From Glandiceps talaboti (Eukaryota; Hemichordata; Enteropneusta; Spengelidae), in NCBI RefSeq assembly GCF_964340395.1, contig NC_135555.1, positions 9,847,931-9,911,930 of the forward strand: a stretch of 64,000 nt of DNA, written 5' to 3'. Under the pieces are notes generated by a model. It ran no database searches. It saw only the letters and a list, made by a program, of their open reading frames with translations, and was not told the DNA's origin. Position numbers and translations under genes: made by a program. Each line of letters begins with the position of its first letter. The first letter of the stretch is position 1. Shown here piece by piece: positions 30,268 through 41,447 of the stretch.

Positions 30268-31219
30268 CAGGGGTAAGTAGCAAATATTAGTTAAGAGCCC
30301 GATCGATATAGTAACGAGTAGGAAAATACTAGTTGCAAGGATATTCTACATAATACCAGGTGTCAGGAGGTTAGTTATGTTAAAAATCTACATAGCTATG
30401 GACACAAGTCCTGATTTTCCCAGCGTCCATTGTGTATTCAACATGGCAGAAGGTTTGAGTAAGGCTCGCCAAGGTAAGAATTAATCAATTTTTGCTTCCA
30501 AAACTCGAAAATACGTATTCATATAGTGTGCGTTCTGGAAAGAATGAGTTGCTAGATCAACATTGAAAATCTCATTGATCAATTCCGCCGTTTGTTGAGA
30601 GGAGTTAGTGAAAAACTTTTTCAACCGTGGGTATGTCCTAAACACACGAACAATCCCCATATGAATGCATACATGTACATGTTACCCATGTACATGAAGT
30701 AACTCCTTCCATTAGCATATCATAATGTAAGAATCAGATAAAAAATGAGTAGTGTCAGCTGGCTTGCTTTAAATATTGTATGTTGTAGTTTGTACAGAAT
30801 ATGCTAATGTGTAGGCATTCACATTGGGATCATTCGTGTGTTTATTATAGGACATCTCCATGGTAGAAAAAGTTTTTCGCTAACTCCTCTCAAAAACAGT
30901 AGAATTGGTCAATGAAATTTTCCACATGGGTCCATCAACTCATTCCTCCTAAAATGTACACTATATGAATACGTATTTTCGAGTTTTGGAAGCAGAAATT
31001 GATTAATTCTTAACTTGGTGAGCCTCACTCAAACTTGCCGCCATGTTGAATACACACTGGATGCTGGGAAAATCATGACATGTGTCCATCGCTGTGTCGA
31101 TTTTTTCCACAGCTAACCTCCTGATACCTGGTACTATGTAGAATTTCCTCACAACTTGTACTTTTGTACTCGTTACTATATCGAACAGGCTCTTAACTAA
31201 TATTTGTTACCTACCCCTG
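30268..31219. mobile_element. 952-bp foldback element (long inverted repeat)
   Basis: The two halves are imperfect reverse complements along almost their entire length around a centre near 30743. The ends are CAGGGGTAAGTAGCAAATAT on the left (30268-) and ATATTTGTTACCTACCCCTG on the right (-31219). Inner landmarks pair: TTAAGAGCC with GGCTCTTAA, AAAATACGTATTCATATAGT with ACTATATGAATACGTATTTT, AACTCGAAAA with TTTTCGAGTT. Divergence between arms is moderate. CAGGGG...CCCCTG ends recall hAT-type termini, but I find no 8-bp target duplication. Each arm has an ATG in good context (30443 on +; 31044 on -) beginning a similar short peptide, MAEGLSKARQ and MAASLSEAHQ; the left copy runs into a consensus splice donor at 30474. 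No transposase is present. Confidence 0.85.
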
Positions 31220-31965
31220 ACATTGTTTGCATGATAATTGATAATCCCTACTCCCCCCAACTGAATGTTAATGTGGTGTTCTTTCCTTTCCTGTATGTAA
31301 CTTGTTAGCGTTTCTTGGGTCTTTCATCTTAAGGTGCATATTATGCTCATGCAGTGGGAATTTTTCAACCAATGTAAATGATTCTGACCTACTAATATCA
31401 AGATTGTTTCTTTGTTGATGTCATAATCAGAATTTATTTCAATACTTGTTCAATCACTTTAAAAGACTAGGTTGAGATCTCATGCTTTTCTTGCAATGTA
31501 TTTTGCAAAGTTTTACTTGGTTTTTAGAGATTGTTACCCAGGTTGCACAAAACAATCACCTACTGAATATAAATTTCTACTCGCAGGGTCAAGAACTATT
31601 TGGGAGCGAATTCCCAATTTTTGCTGACATCTTATCAGCATTGTCATTAATGTATTATAATGTGCTGTCGGCCATTCTAGTACATTTCTTTACCCCTAAT
31701 AATACTGACGAGATATTTCCAAAGTTTTGGGCTCTGAATTCAAATCATTTATATATAACTATGAACCCAGAGGCCATGAACATTCATTCTTGAACCACCT
31801 ATCTGCTACAGTGTAGGTATTACATATTCTTTCTAGGTTTCGATAAAAGGGTTTCTTTATCAACAAATGGATTAATGTATGTCATGGACTATAAGCTTTA
31901 TCAGTCACATGTTTTCTGTTTGCTTACATTACTCATTCCGGTTTCCTTCTTTCTAATCTTTACAG
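31220..31965. other. CMIP: Intron 1, distal end
   Basis: Intron sequence leading to exon 2. A 103-codon frame at 31482-31793 has no recognisable motif. The acceptor tract (TTTCTAATCTTTACAG) ends at 31965. Confidence 0.6.
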
Positions 31966-32094
31966 CCAGCAGGTTTTATGGAATGCCCAATTCCGTACAG
32001 TAGTATAGAAGATGTCTATATTGTCTCCAGATGGGATGCTGGACAAAAATTCTGTGTTCGTATCTTGTTACCCACAGGATCAGTTTTGCTTCAG
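31966..32094 (+). CDS. CMIP: CMIP exon 2 (residues 88-130, PH domain)
   Basis: The 43 codons continue the PH domain. The translation PAGFMECPIPYSSIEDV, then a GQKFCVRILLPTGSVLLQ strand pair, aligns with the human segment PTGYMENSVSYSAIEDV...TIPGGTVLLQ as I remember it. The acceptor is pyrimidine-rich with CAG at 31965, and the donor is GTACGT at 32095. Both junctions are phase 0 and the frame joins exon 1 without shift. The intron upstream is about 30.3 kb, long but ordinary for a first intron of this gene family. Confidence 0.93.
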
Positions 32095-32496
32095 GTACGT
32101 ATTCATCTGAGCACATGCTATGATAAAGGGTGTTTATGAAAAAATATGGCTCAGGTATATTTTGGTTGCAAATATTTTATGTCAAGAAAACAAATAAAAT
32201 GTTCTTGTAGGTGTGTGATATTCGGAAAAAAATTGAAATGTAGATTGGTATTTGTGTATGTGTACTGAAACTAGAAATGTTTTTGAAAAAAAATGACACA
32301 TTTATACATTTTGCCGCCAAAGAAGAAAAAGTTTTCTTGCAAATGAATACCCAGTACTGTAAATCTACAAAATATAGAATTTTTCTGCAGTTGTAAAATG
32401 AAAAGAAGTAATGTTGCAATCATTTTCAGGTGTAGTATTCTGATTTAAAATGTGAATCTCTTGCTAATCACAATTCAGGGCTCATAATTACTCGTA

Positions 32497-32937
32497 GTCT
32501 AGTTATGTAGATGACATAGACTACTAAACATCATGTCTAGACTACCAAATTTAGCAGTAGTCCAGAACACATAAACTACTAAACATTGTGTCTAGACTAC
32601 CAAATTTAGCAGTAGTCCAGGGCACATAGACAACTAAACATCAAATCTAGACTACCAAATTTAGCAGTAGTCCAGAATACATAGACTACAAACATCATGT
32701 CTAGACTACCAAATTTAGCAGAACACATAAACTACTAAACACTGTGTCTAGACTACCAAATTTAACAGTAGTCCAGAATACATAGACTGCTAAACACTGT
32801 GTCTAGACTACCAAATTTAGCAGTAGTCCAGAATACATAGACTACTAATCTAAAGACTGTGTCTAGACTACCAAATTTAGCAGTAGTCCAGAACACATAG
32901 ACTACTATACATCATGTCTAGACTACCAAATTTATAG
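32497..32937. repeat. 55-bp minisatellite, 8 units, intron 2
   Basis: The block CTAGACTACCAAATTTA starts at 32537, 32592, 32647, 32701, 32748, 32803, 32863 and 32918, giving periods of 55, 55, 54, 47, 55, 60 and 55. The rest of each unit is GCAGTAGTCCAGAA(C/T)ACATA, GACTACTAAACA. The 47-base unit lost the CAGTAGTC part. The unit contains both CTAGACTAC and GTAGTC, giving weak local dyad symmetry. Confidence 0.92.
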
Positions 32938-33639
32938 GTATAGCAAATAGAAAATAGGACCACGGTAGCTGAAACATCACTTGGCTGTGAATCTAGAAAA
33001 TACTGAAGCAATTCACTGGACTAAATGTGGCCATCAAGCATAGAACTTAAATTTGAACCCTGGAATTTTAATGACACATAGTGTAATTTTTGTGATATTA
33101 GAATATACCACTATTGTCTACTAATGGAAAAGATGAGTTGTATGTGTATGTGTCTATTACTGTTAGCTCTCTCCATGTTACACTTTCATGTGCACTTGAT
33201 GAGATGAAAACAAAGGCCTGACAGCCACTGTGTGGTTTCTATGGTATGTTCATGTGTGTGAAAGAAGTAAATGCTGTATTTCCTTGCTTTTTCATCACCA
33301 TGGTAACTTTGATGGCGATGGAGCTTTACTGTATTGAATATGGTTCATGATTGTGAAATAATTTTCTACTGGAGGGAGGTTCTCTTAATAGGTTAAGTTC
33401 TTGTAAATGATAATGACTGGCAGGATTAAACTTTAATACAAGGATTGATGAAAAGTGTGTATTTGGAATTTTAAATAAAGTCTTGACAATTTCAATTTGT
33501 ACATGATTATCGAAATCTCTCAGCAAAGATGTATAACTATCGAGCCTCAAAATTTCATGTCAGATATTGGATGGGATTATATTTTACTAATATATTTAGC
33601 ACTGATTGACAAAGTTATTGTCAAAAGAAACTGTCATTC
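32938..33639. other. Intron 2: no gene recognised
   Basis: Unique-looking A+T-rich sequence between two minisatellites; no exon or element was seen. Confidence 0.5.
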
Positions 33640-34290
33640 AGAGAATACAGTCAGTGATTGCTGTATTTGTAGGGTGTGGTCATTTTGGCATTCAAAGAAT
33701 ACAGACCTAAATCAGTCAAATGACAACAGTGATGGCCACATTTCGGTATTTCTAGGGTGTACAATAGTATTGGCATTCAAAGAATACAGACCTGAATCAG
33801 TCACATGACAACAGTGATGGCCACATTTCGGTATTTCTAGGGTGTACGATAGTATTGGCATTCAAAGAATACAGACATGAATCAGTCACATGACAACAGT
33901 GATGGCCACATTTCGGTATTTCTAGGGTGTACGATAGTATTGGCATTCAAAGAATACAGACCTGAATCAGTCACATGACAACAGTGATGGCCACATTTCG
34001 GTATTTCTAGGGTGTACGATAGTATTGGCATTCAAAGAATACAGACATGAATCAGTCACATGACAACAGTGATGGCCACATTTCGGTATTTCTAGGGTGT
34101 ACGATAGTATTGGCATTCAAAGAATACAGACCTGAATCGGTCAAATGACAACAGTGATGGCCACATTTCGGTATTTCTAGGGTGTTCGATAGTATTGGCA
34201 TTCAAAGAATACAGACCTGAATCGGTCAAATGACAACAGTCCACATCTTAGTAATTCTAGGGTGTGGGATAGTCCTAGTATTCAAAGAGC
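33640..34290. repeat. 85-bp minisatellite, 7 regular units plus a degenerate one
   Basis: The block GGCATTCAAAGAATACAGAC starts at 33687, 33772, 33857, 33942, 34027, 34112 and 34197, every spacing exactly 85, with a decayed eighth near 34278. Units share CAGTCACATGACAACAGTGA, TGGCCACATTTCGGTATTTC and TAGGGTGTACGATAGTATT. Inner units are almost identical and the edge units are diverged, as expected from unequal exchange in the middle of an array. The variant ACAGACATGAATC alternates with ACAGACCTGAATC in inner units, hinting at a 170-bp higher-order step. Confidence 0.95.
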
Positions 34291-35697
34291 ACCACAGACC
34301 TGGTTGGTTATGGTACTTCTCCACATTGCATTAACACTAATAACAGGGTGTCTTTGCATGGGGTGTGTTGAAATTCTGAAGAGAATTTTGATTTAGGAAA
34401 GATACAATTTATAGAAAATATCACATGTTATGATATTAACTGTGTGAATTTTATACACTGTATTTACTTTATGTCTAGAATTATCATAAACAAGTTGGTG
34501 GTTTTCCATCTGATGCAAAATGGTAATTCGGTCATACATGTATTAACTTCCAGTTCATTTAATTAGAAAACATAGAACATTTTTGTAATCTCAAACCCAA
34601 TTCTTGATATTATAAATCTATAATTATGTAACCTATTGGAAAACTGTAAAGACAACTAACACATGGTTTGCATAGTTCATACTTTGTAAAAAAAAAAAAA
34701 CCCACAAAACTGTATTTTCCGAAAGGTTGTTTGTTTGTTGAAAGGCTGTTACTTGAATTTGCCATCTGTTGTTTTAACTTGCAGTGAAAGCTATCAGATG
34801 CAGAGGTCTAGCACCAAATGTCCAAACAATATTTTGAACTCCAATGTTTTTCAAATCGTATGCTAGACATTTAAATAATGATATTCAGAAAATTATTGCT
34901 TTGTGTACTCTTCAACTGTTTCAGTTATTTTGAATTGATGTCATTTTGTCTGAAAATGGTGATAATATTTGATACAAAGAAGCATAAAATTATTTATAAT
35001 GTCTGCTTTAAAATTGAAGATCTAATAGAACATCTGTATATACTAGGATATGTAGAGATTCCTCCTACCTCAATGATTGAGTTTTTGTAATTTCAACAAT
35101 GTATCCAGGAAAGAAGGCAAGAAAAAATTTGGAAGCATTTAAATATAAACACTGAGTTGTAATGAACAATTTTGTTTTCAATCAGAAAAAGGATATTAGC
35201 ATCATTACTGAGGTATATCTGTCTAATACATAATGGCAAAAAACCCCACAGGGAGTGATAGGTGTCGGGGTTACCTAGCAACTGTACTATGTCAGAAGTT
35301 ACCCTGACAACAGAATTGTGAGCTAATGAACTTGAACAACATGACAGGAAGACTTATAATCTTAAACAGTGTTCAATTCCATATGTGGTGTTTAATTGAC
35401 ATTTTCAGAGGTGTTGAAGAGAACCTTCATTCAGTATAAGGTGTCTTTCTAATAACATTCACAACTGAGCTACAGAATAGATTGTCATCACCTTGACATA
35501 ATATTACTATCTATAACCCAGGTGATCGTAGTTGTATTCTGAAATGAAGACGTAGGCTGTAGCTGTAAGTCTAAATAAGTGCTATTTGAATACTAGTAAC
35601 ACTTCATAAACTTGTGATGGAAATTAGATGACTTAATTAGTTTGAGTTTGTGATCTTAAGATTTGGTATCTCTAAAATATTGAAGATGGCAGTTAAT
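34291..35697. other. Intron 2: no gene recognised
   Basis: A+T-rich intron with an A12 run at about 34688-34700. Short frames (for example 70 codons at 34878) have no recognisable content. Confidence 0.45.
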
Positions 35698-35772
35698 GAA
35701 TTTGATATCACCATAGCAATGATTGCTAGGCACAGTTGAAACTCTGACAGAAAGTCACTTTATTGTTAGCTA

Positions 35773-35851
<79 letters not shown>

Positions 35852-36005
35852 ATGCGTGTGTGTATGTAGGTGGGTAGGTAGATAGGTAGGTATCAGTGTG
35901 TCTCCCCCCCCCCCCCCCCCCCCTAATTTGATATCACCTTGATTTGTGTAGCAATGAATGCTAGGCACAGTTGAAACTCTCTGACAGAAAGTCACTTTAT
36001 TGTTA

Positions 36006-36102
<97 letters not shown>

Positions 36103-36240
36103 GTGTATGTGGGTGTGTATGTATGTATGTATGTATGTATGTATGTATGTATGTATGTATGTATGTATGCATGTGTGTGTGTAGGTGGTTAGGTAGATAG
36201 GTAGGTAGGTATCATTGTGCCCCCTAAACCAATTTGACAT
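35698..36240. repeat. Tandemly duplicated module with (GT)n, (GTAT)n and C20
   Basis: A module beginning AATTTGATATCACC and containing GCTAGGCACAGTTGAAACTC and AGAAAGTCACTTTATTGTTA, then a long (GT)n, then GTAGGT/AGATAGGTAGG and a C-rich end, occurs twice: about 35698-35923 and about 35924-36240. The first copy ends in twenty C (35904-35923); the second ends in CCCCCT. The second also carries a (GTAT)n tract (36117-36168). Frames in this stretch are simple-repeat translations. Confidence 0.88.
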
Positions 36241-38312
36241 GCTACTGGCATACGCAGTTTCTATAGTGACGCACCAAAATGTGATGTTCCCCTATTTCTT
36301 ACCATGTGGTGACTCACAAGAGATCGCAGTTTTTTTCATTTTGACTCGCAACAAAATTTGGCTATTATGGTATTAGAGAGTACACTGGTACATGTAGGTA
36401 TGTTTGTATGTAGGTAGGTGTGATATGATATGTACATGTATGTAGGTGCGTGGGTGTCTTCTTGCATGTACCATATGGTATGTATGAATTAATTGATTAA
36501 TTTTGTTTATTTATTGATCATATTTTTTGATGCGTCTTGTATTTGTAGAAAGTGTTGTCTAGACTGATCTACAGATGGCATAGCACTAAGATCCAATATG
36601 TATGTTAATTTTCTCAACTCTTTCTAGAAATCAGACAAGAAGGAATGTGATATCAAGGTTAAAAATAGTATTGTACAGGTCAAGGTTAACTACAGTAATA
36701 AACTGGTTATTTTTGTCGTTATCCAATGCAAAAACTGATTGCTTGAAAGATGGGCACAATTACAATATAACCTCAGGTTTGATAAAAAATTGGATGCACA
36801 AAAATCCAACATTGTACTTTGTATTGAAGCAAAATAAAATGCATTGAAATTAATTACACTTTAATGTACATACACAAGATGGGAAAGTAAAATTATTTTG
36901 CAAAGCTTTTCTAAAAGCACTGTTTGAAATGAGATTACTCTATGCAAGATTAGTGTTTTCCATAATGATGAGTATATACTATTGTACATTAGAGAATACA
37001 TTTGACAGTTTATTGGTATGAAGAGCAGGTATTTACTGATCTCCATCGATTTTGATACCAGTGATTGACAAGTCAAATCAGCCCTTAGTTAATTTCAATG
37101 TACATTCAACAGGTTATCTTTAGAAATATGTTATGAGGAAAAAAATGAAACAGCTGTGAAATTGTAAGTATGGGAAAACAAATATGAAAGTAAAACCTTT
37201 GCCCACGTATATGATTACTATTGCAAATTCGGGACATGAAAGTAATGGTGGCCTGTCCTGTTTGCCTGTAAATGTTGCAGATTTGAGTATAAATATCAGA
37301 GTTAGAATTAAGGTTACATTATGTTAATGTTAATGTTATTACAAGGTTATTTTATGTTAATGTGAAGCATCTCAACGATTTGGATAAAAAATTGAGCTGT
37401 CAGCGTAACCTATTGTATTTCATGATTTACGATCATTTTAGTCAACCTAAACACATATAATGAGTAGAGAAACCACATTTCTAAGGGGTTTATCTGAAGT
37501 TAATTCAGAAAATGAAAAGAAATTGGACAAATATTTGAACTTCTGAGATGAAAAGCTTGGCTGGCAGGCGACATTGTTGATGACAAGACAATGTAATATA
37601 TGTATCGGGGTGTAGATACCCGTATGTAAAAAAAAGATGAAGGCCATTTGTATTGGTTTTAAGATTGTCAAGATTAAATGCTTTTAATGGTGTTCTTATT
37701 CCAATTAGTACAGTAGGATATCAGCAGTTAGAATTGATTGTAGATATTGATGTGGATGACCATGAACTTTTTGATGTGATATATGTTTTATGGTCAGGGT
37801 GGTCATCTGTAAGTGGTGCATTGCTTTCAAGTTTGATGCTGATAATGATATGCAAACATACCTACCCCGCAACTCCAAGGCTATGTTTTTGTACTAAAGG
37901 TGCCAAGGTGCACTGAAGTAACAATGGTTCTGAGTTAGGGTAGAATGTGCCTTGGGGACAAATTTTACTGGCTTGCCTAGGTGCTGAAATTCTATTTTGG
38001 ATACTATGAGAATAACTATTACCTTTGAACTCATAATTATATTTCGATCCAATTATTATTATTAAGATTGTCCAATTAAATCTGTTTATTGCTGCCTGTT
38101 CTTCTTATAGTATCACAGTATGCATATTAAGTCTTCATTGCTGTTTATTAGTGTTTGAAGGAAATAGTGTATTTTAGCATCTTGTTGTACAGATGGGTTT
38201 CCTTACTAATAGTGAATTAAAAGTTTAAAGCAGCCTGGCTGCAGAAATGCAGTAATATTGAGGATTGTTTGATGGACAAAATAACAACAAAAATGAAATT
38301 CCAAAACCACAA
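36241..38312. other. Intron 2: no gene recognised
   Basis: A+T-rich intron. An imperfect TTAATGTTAATGTTA duplication lies near 37323-37360. No exon or transposon end was recognised. Confidence 0.45.
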
Positions 38313-38406
38313 ACCACCACCACCACCACCACCACCACCACAAGTCACCACTACCACTACCACCACAAACACAAACACCACGAACACCAACATTATCGCC
38401 ACCACC

Positions 38407-38438
<32 letters not shown>

Positions 38439-38900
38439 CAACAACAACAACTGAGTAACAAAACAAACCAAACAAAATCTCAAACATTACAGCCACTTTT
38501 CTGTTTTCAAACTTATTGTTTGTTGCCAAGGACAGTGATTTATCTGAATCTTACTGTAAGCTTACAAGTCAATGTTAATATCCAATTGTTCACAGCTTGT
38601 CATTTTTTTTGTGTGTAGAGATCAAATACCCCCTGGTAGAAAGCGGATTAAGATGAATAATTATCATTCAAATGAATTATTGAAGCCATTAATAATGACA
38701 AGAGCTTGGAACATATGATGGTGATACTGCTGCCTTCTTTTTTGTTTTTCAAACTGACGTTTTGATGAAATAGTGATTTATTTGAATTTTATTGTAAGCT
38801 TACACATAGGTATTCAAGGAGACAGTCATGAATGATTAGCATTCAAATGAATATTGTAAAGCCATTAATAAGGACAAGAGCTTGCAACATATGATGATGA
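38313..38900. repeat. (CCA)n/(CAA)n tract followed by a ~220-bp imperfect duplication
   Basis: Trinucleotide tracts CCA (38313-38340 and 38400-38421) and CAA (38422-38451) give poly-Pro/Thr/Asn/Gln frames that are not genes. From about 38490, a block with TTTTCAAAC, AGTGATTTAT.TGAAT, TGTAAGCTTAC, CATTCAAATGAAT, GCCATTAATAA and GACAAGAGCTTG is repeated from about 38735. The second copy ends in a GAT tract (38893-38915). Confidence 0.8.
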
Positions 38901-40250
38901 TGATGATGATGATGACAACCACAGTAAATGCCCAGGTTACTAAATGTACGTGTACATTCTAGAAGTACATATACCATTACTGCACTATCTCAGTATCTGA
39001 TCCTTCATTTTAATTATGTATGTTATAATGGATCGTGTATTTTATCATGACATGAATTGGAACAGATGGTGATAGCAGTGAATAGATGAACCCCAACCCT
39101 TTTATTCTGTCAAGACCATTAAAGATAAAAAGTGTCAAACCATATTTTTAATGCAAACATAGTACCGAAGTTATAGATGTTCAAATAATAATTGATTTTT
39201 ATTTCCACTAAAAAGCATACACAAAGAGGATACATTATTCAAAGCTCCATCCTGTGCAGTTGCCGAGTACATATTGAATAAATGTTCACTTCTCAGCGGT
39301 GTCCATGCTTTTTTAAATGCATAGTTGCCATGGATTTATCTGCTTGTAATGAAACACCTCTACAGTCATGGTAGCGATTTGAAATCACTAATACAGTCAT
39401 TATCTTTAAATTGACAAATCTCATCATGTTCTGGTTCAGTAGACACTTGGCTAAATCGCAGGTGATGAGTTCATGCAAAAGCCATGACAATATGGTGGTC
39501 TTGATTTTGAAAAACACAGTCGGTTTTTTTATGGGAAAATACTGAAGGGATGGTATTTGAGGTGTCTGTTTAGTAACAGGTTGTTCCTTATTACTCTCTA
39601 TGCCACTGGCATACTTATTTGCCCAAAGAGCTGTGATGTGGGATTCTTACTTTAAGGAAATAAAAATAATAATTATGTAAATCTGTTGGTGTGTATGCAA
39701 ACCTGAGCAACAATTGAAAGAAATGTCAAACCACTATGTGACTCATACGTAAGACTAGAAGCTTGATATCATTATCACATAAATCTGTTGATTAGTGTTG
39801 ATGCAAACCCTGAACAATCAAATTTTTTGAGAAAAAAAAAAGGCAGAGACATAAACCAAGAACAATAGAATCATGCAAGAGTCATATTGTTACTCATGAC
39901 TTTAATAGCCAAAATTGTGGCAAACATGTTAAAGATTTAACTGTAGGGAGCTAACAGTGACACTGACAGAGACCCTTTGTTGGTTTCTAGAAATACTGCA
40001 CATCTACCATACACAATGTATTATGAATGCATGGATGTGTACATACATGTACATTTGTTCCTTGAGAAGAGTTGTTTCATAATCAAAATCTAGCTGTATG
40101 CATACAAAAAGAGATCAGGTATTCATGATGGTTAGTATTCCATTAAATTTACAGAAAATATTAAATTTTTAAATGATCCTTTTGTTTGAACTTTAAATGA
40201 TGAAAATTCAATTCTAATTGTCTTTTGTTTGTTCTTTTTTCCCTCGTCAG
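38901..40250. other. CMIP: Intron 2, distal end
   Basis: A+T-rich intron with a small diverged duplication (ATGTAAATCTGTTG near 39675 and ACATAAATCTGTTG near 39777). It ends with a strong pyrimidine tract and acceptor (TTTTTTCCCTCGTCAG) at 40250. Confidence 0.6.
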
Positions 40251-40373
40251 GCAAGCAACATCTATTTACGTGACCAATGGCTGCATTCAATACAGTGGAA
40301 AAGGACTATCAATAAATATAAGAAATTGCTTAGAAATACAAAAAAGCCAGAGGTACTTATTCGAGAAATTAAG
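40251..40373 (+). CDS. CMIP: CMIP exon 3 (residues 131-171, end of PH domain)
   Basis: The 41 codons, phase 0 at both ends, encode the C-terminal helix of the PH domain: ASNIYLRDQWLHSIQWKR, then INKYKKLL and PEVLIREIK. Human CMIP has AANSYLRDQWFHSLQWKK here, with the Trp that is the hallmark of the final PH helix. The donor is GTGAGT at 40374. The reading frame stays open for 17 codons into the intron, but that extension is not conserved. Confidence 0.93.
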
Positions 40374-40681
40374 GTGAGTAATATCAGTTGTCATGGAAAC
40401 ATGAAAATTGCTTCATTTTTGTGACACCGTCATATATACGTTTTCACAACTTGGCAGCACCGCTGTAATTAAATTGCTTCAACATGCACGACACATTTTT
40501 TTTGTATATTGCTTCGTGATAGACAATTTTATCATTGTATAGCCAAAGTGACAAACAATCCTAAGTACATATATATATATATGTATATATATAACTTGGT
40601 GAGTATCAATCTGCTAAGACAGTGCTCTATACCGCAGTGGCAGAGCGTAATAGTTTTGGTAGTACTGGAACTCTTTCTTGG

Positions 40682-40722
40682 TTGTAACTCGGAGTTTCAC
40701 GCATAGTGCGATCATCAGACAA
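40682..40722 (-). ncRNA. Hammerhead-ribozyme-like motif (minus-strand copy)
   Basis: Read on the minus strand: TTGT, core CTGATGA, stem II CGCA-CTA-TGCG flanked by T on each side, core GAAA, stem III ACT-CCG-AGT (first A shared with the core), T at the cleavage position, then ACAA pairing with the initial TTGT as stem I. It matches the motif in the other arm except for the stem III loop (CCG instead of CTG). Caveats are the same as for the plus-strand copy. Confidence 0.5.
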
Positions 40723-40729
40723 TTCAGAA

Positions 40730-40770
40730 TTGTCTGATGATCGCACTATGCGTGAAACTCTGAGTTACAA
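40730..40770 (+). ncRNA. Hammerhead-ribozyme-like motif (plus-strand copy)
   Basis: The order of parts matches a type I hammerhead: stem I 5' strand TTGT (40730-40733), C3-A9 core CTGATGA (40734-40740), stem II CGCA/TGCG with loop CTA (40742-40752), GAAA (40754-40757), a 3-bp stem III ACT/AGT with loop CTG (40757-40765), H17 = T (40766), stem I 3' strand ACAA (40767-40770). The predicted cut is after 40766. A very short stem III is characteristic of hammerheads in Penelope-like elements and retrozymes. Against full activity, positions 10.1 and 11.1 are T and T instead of the usual G-C pair, and stem I is only 4 bp. It may therefore be degenerate, or may act only as a dimer. Confidence 0.5.
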
Positions 40771-40796
40771 CCAAGAAAGAGTTCCAGTACTACCAA

Positions 40797-40955
<159 letters not shown>

Positions 40956-41447
40956 CACACATCTCTTCTCATTTTTGTTGAAACTGGCTCAGCTATAGCT
41001 ATGGAATATTAATAGTTCTAAAATATATGAAAATATACACGTTTCAATACAAAGTGACAACAGCACCATTAAGGGTTCTTCTTGCTGACAGGATGAATGC
41101 TACTACCCCATTATCATTATCTTACTGATGAACTGACAGTGGCACTTTCACTTTTATTGGTTCTTTCCTTTATATAGTTTTGACTGGCATGTGAACACAA
41201 ATAGCTGTGCTGTTCTATACATATCGGTAGATAAGCATTTTGTTCACACCTGAGTCTGGGACAGGTGATTAACTTCGTCTCACAGAACTCTGTTCATTGT
41301 TCCTTGACACTTACTTAGATATACATGTATGATTACAGCTTTCTGTAATTATAAACCTGTCCTTAGAATTATGGCAAGGTCACAGACGCTTTTAATATTC
41401 AGCATAAGTACATGAAAATGGCAAGGACGCTTTTGATAATCAATAGC

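Noticed and set aside
33640-34290. Regularly spaced 85-bp units considered as a CRISPR array
   Set aside because: The whole unit is conserved, with no unique spacers, and the context is a eukaryotic intron. It is a minisatellite.
35726-36240. 148- and 82-codon His/Thr-rich frames
   Set aside because: Translations of (GT)n and (GTAT)n tracts on the minus strand.
41115-41160. CTGATGA at 41125 as another hammerhead core
   Set aside because: No GAAA at the right spacing and no stem II or stem III; only the two palindrome arms satisfy the full pattern.
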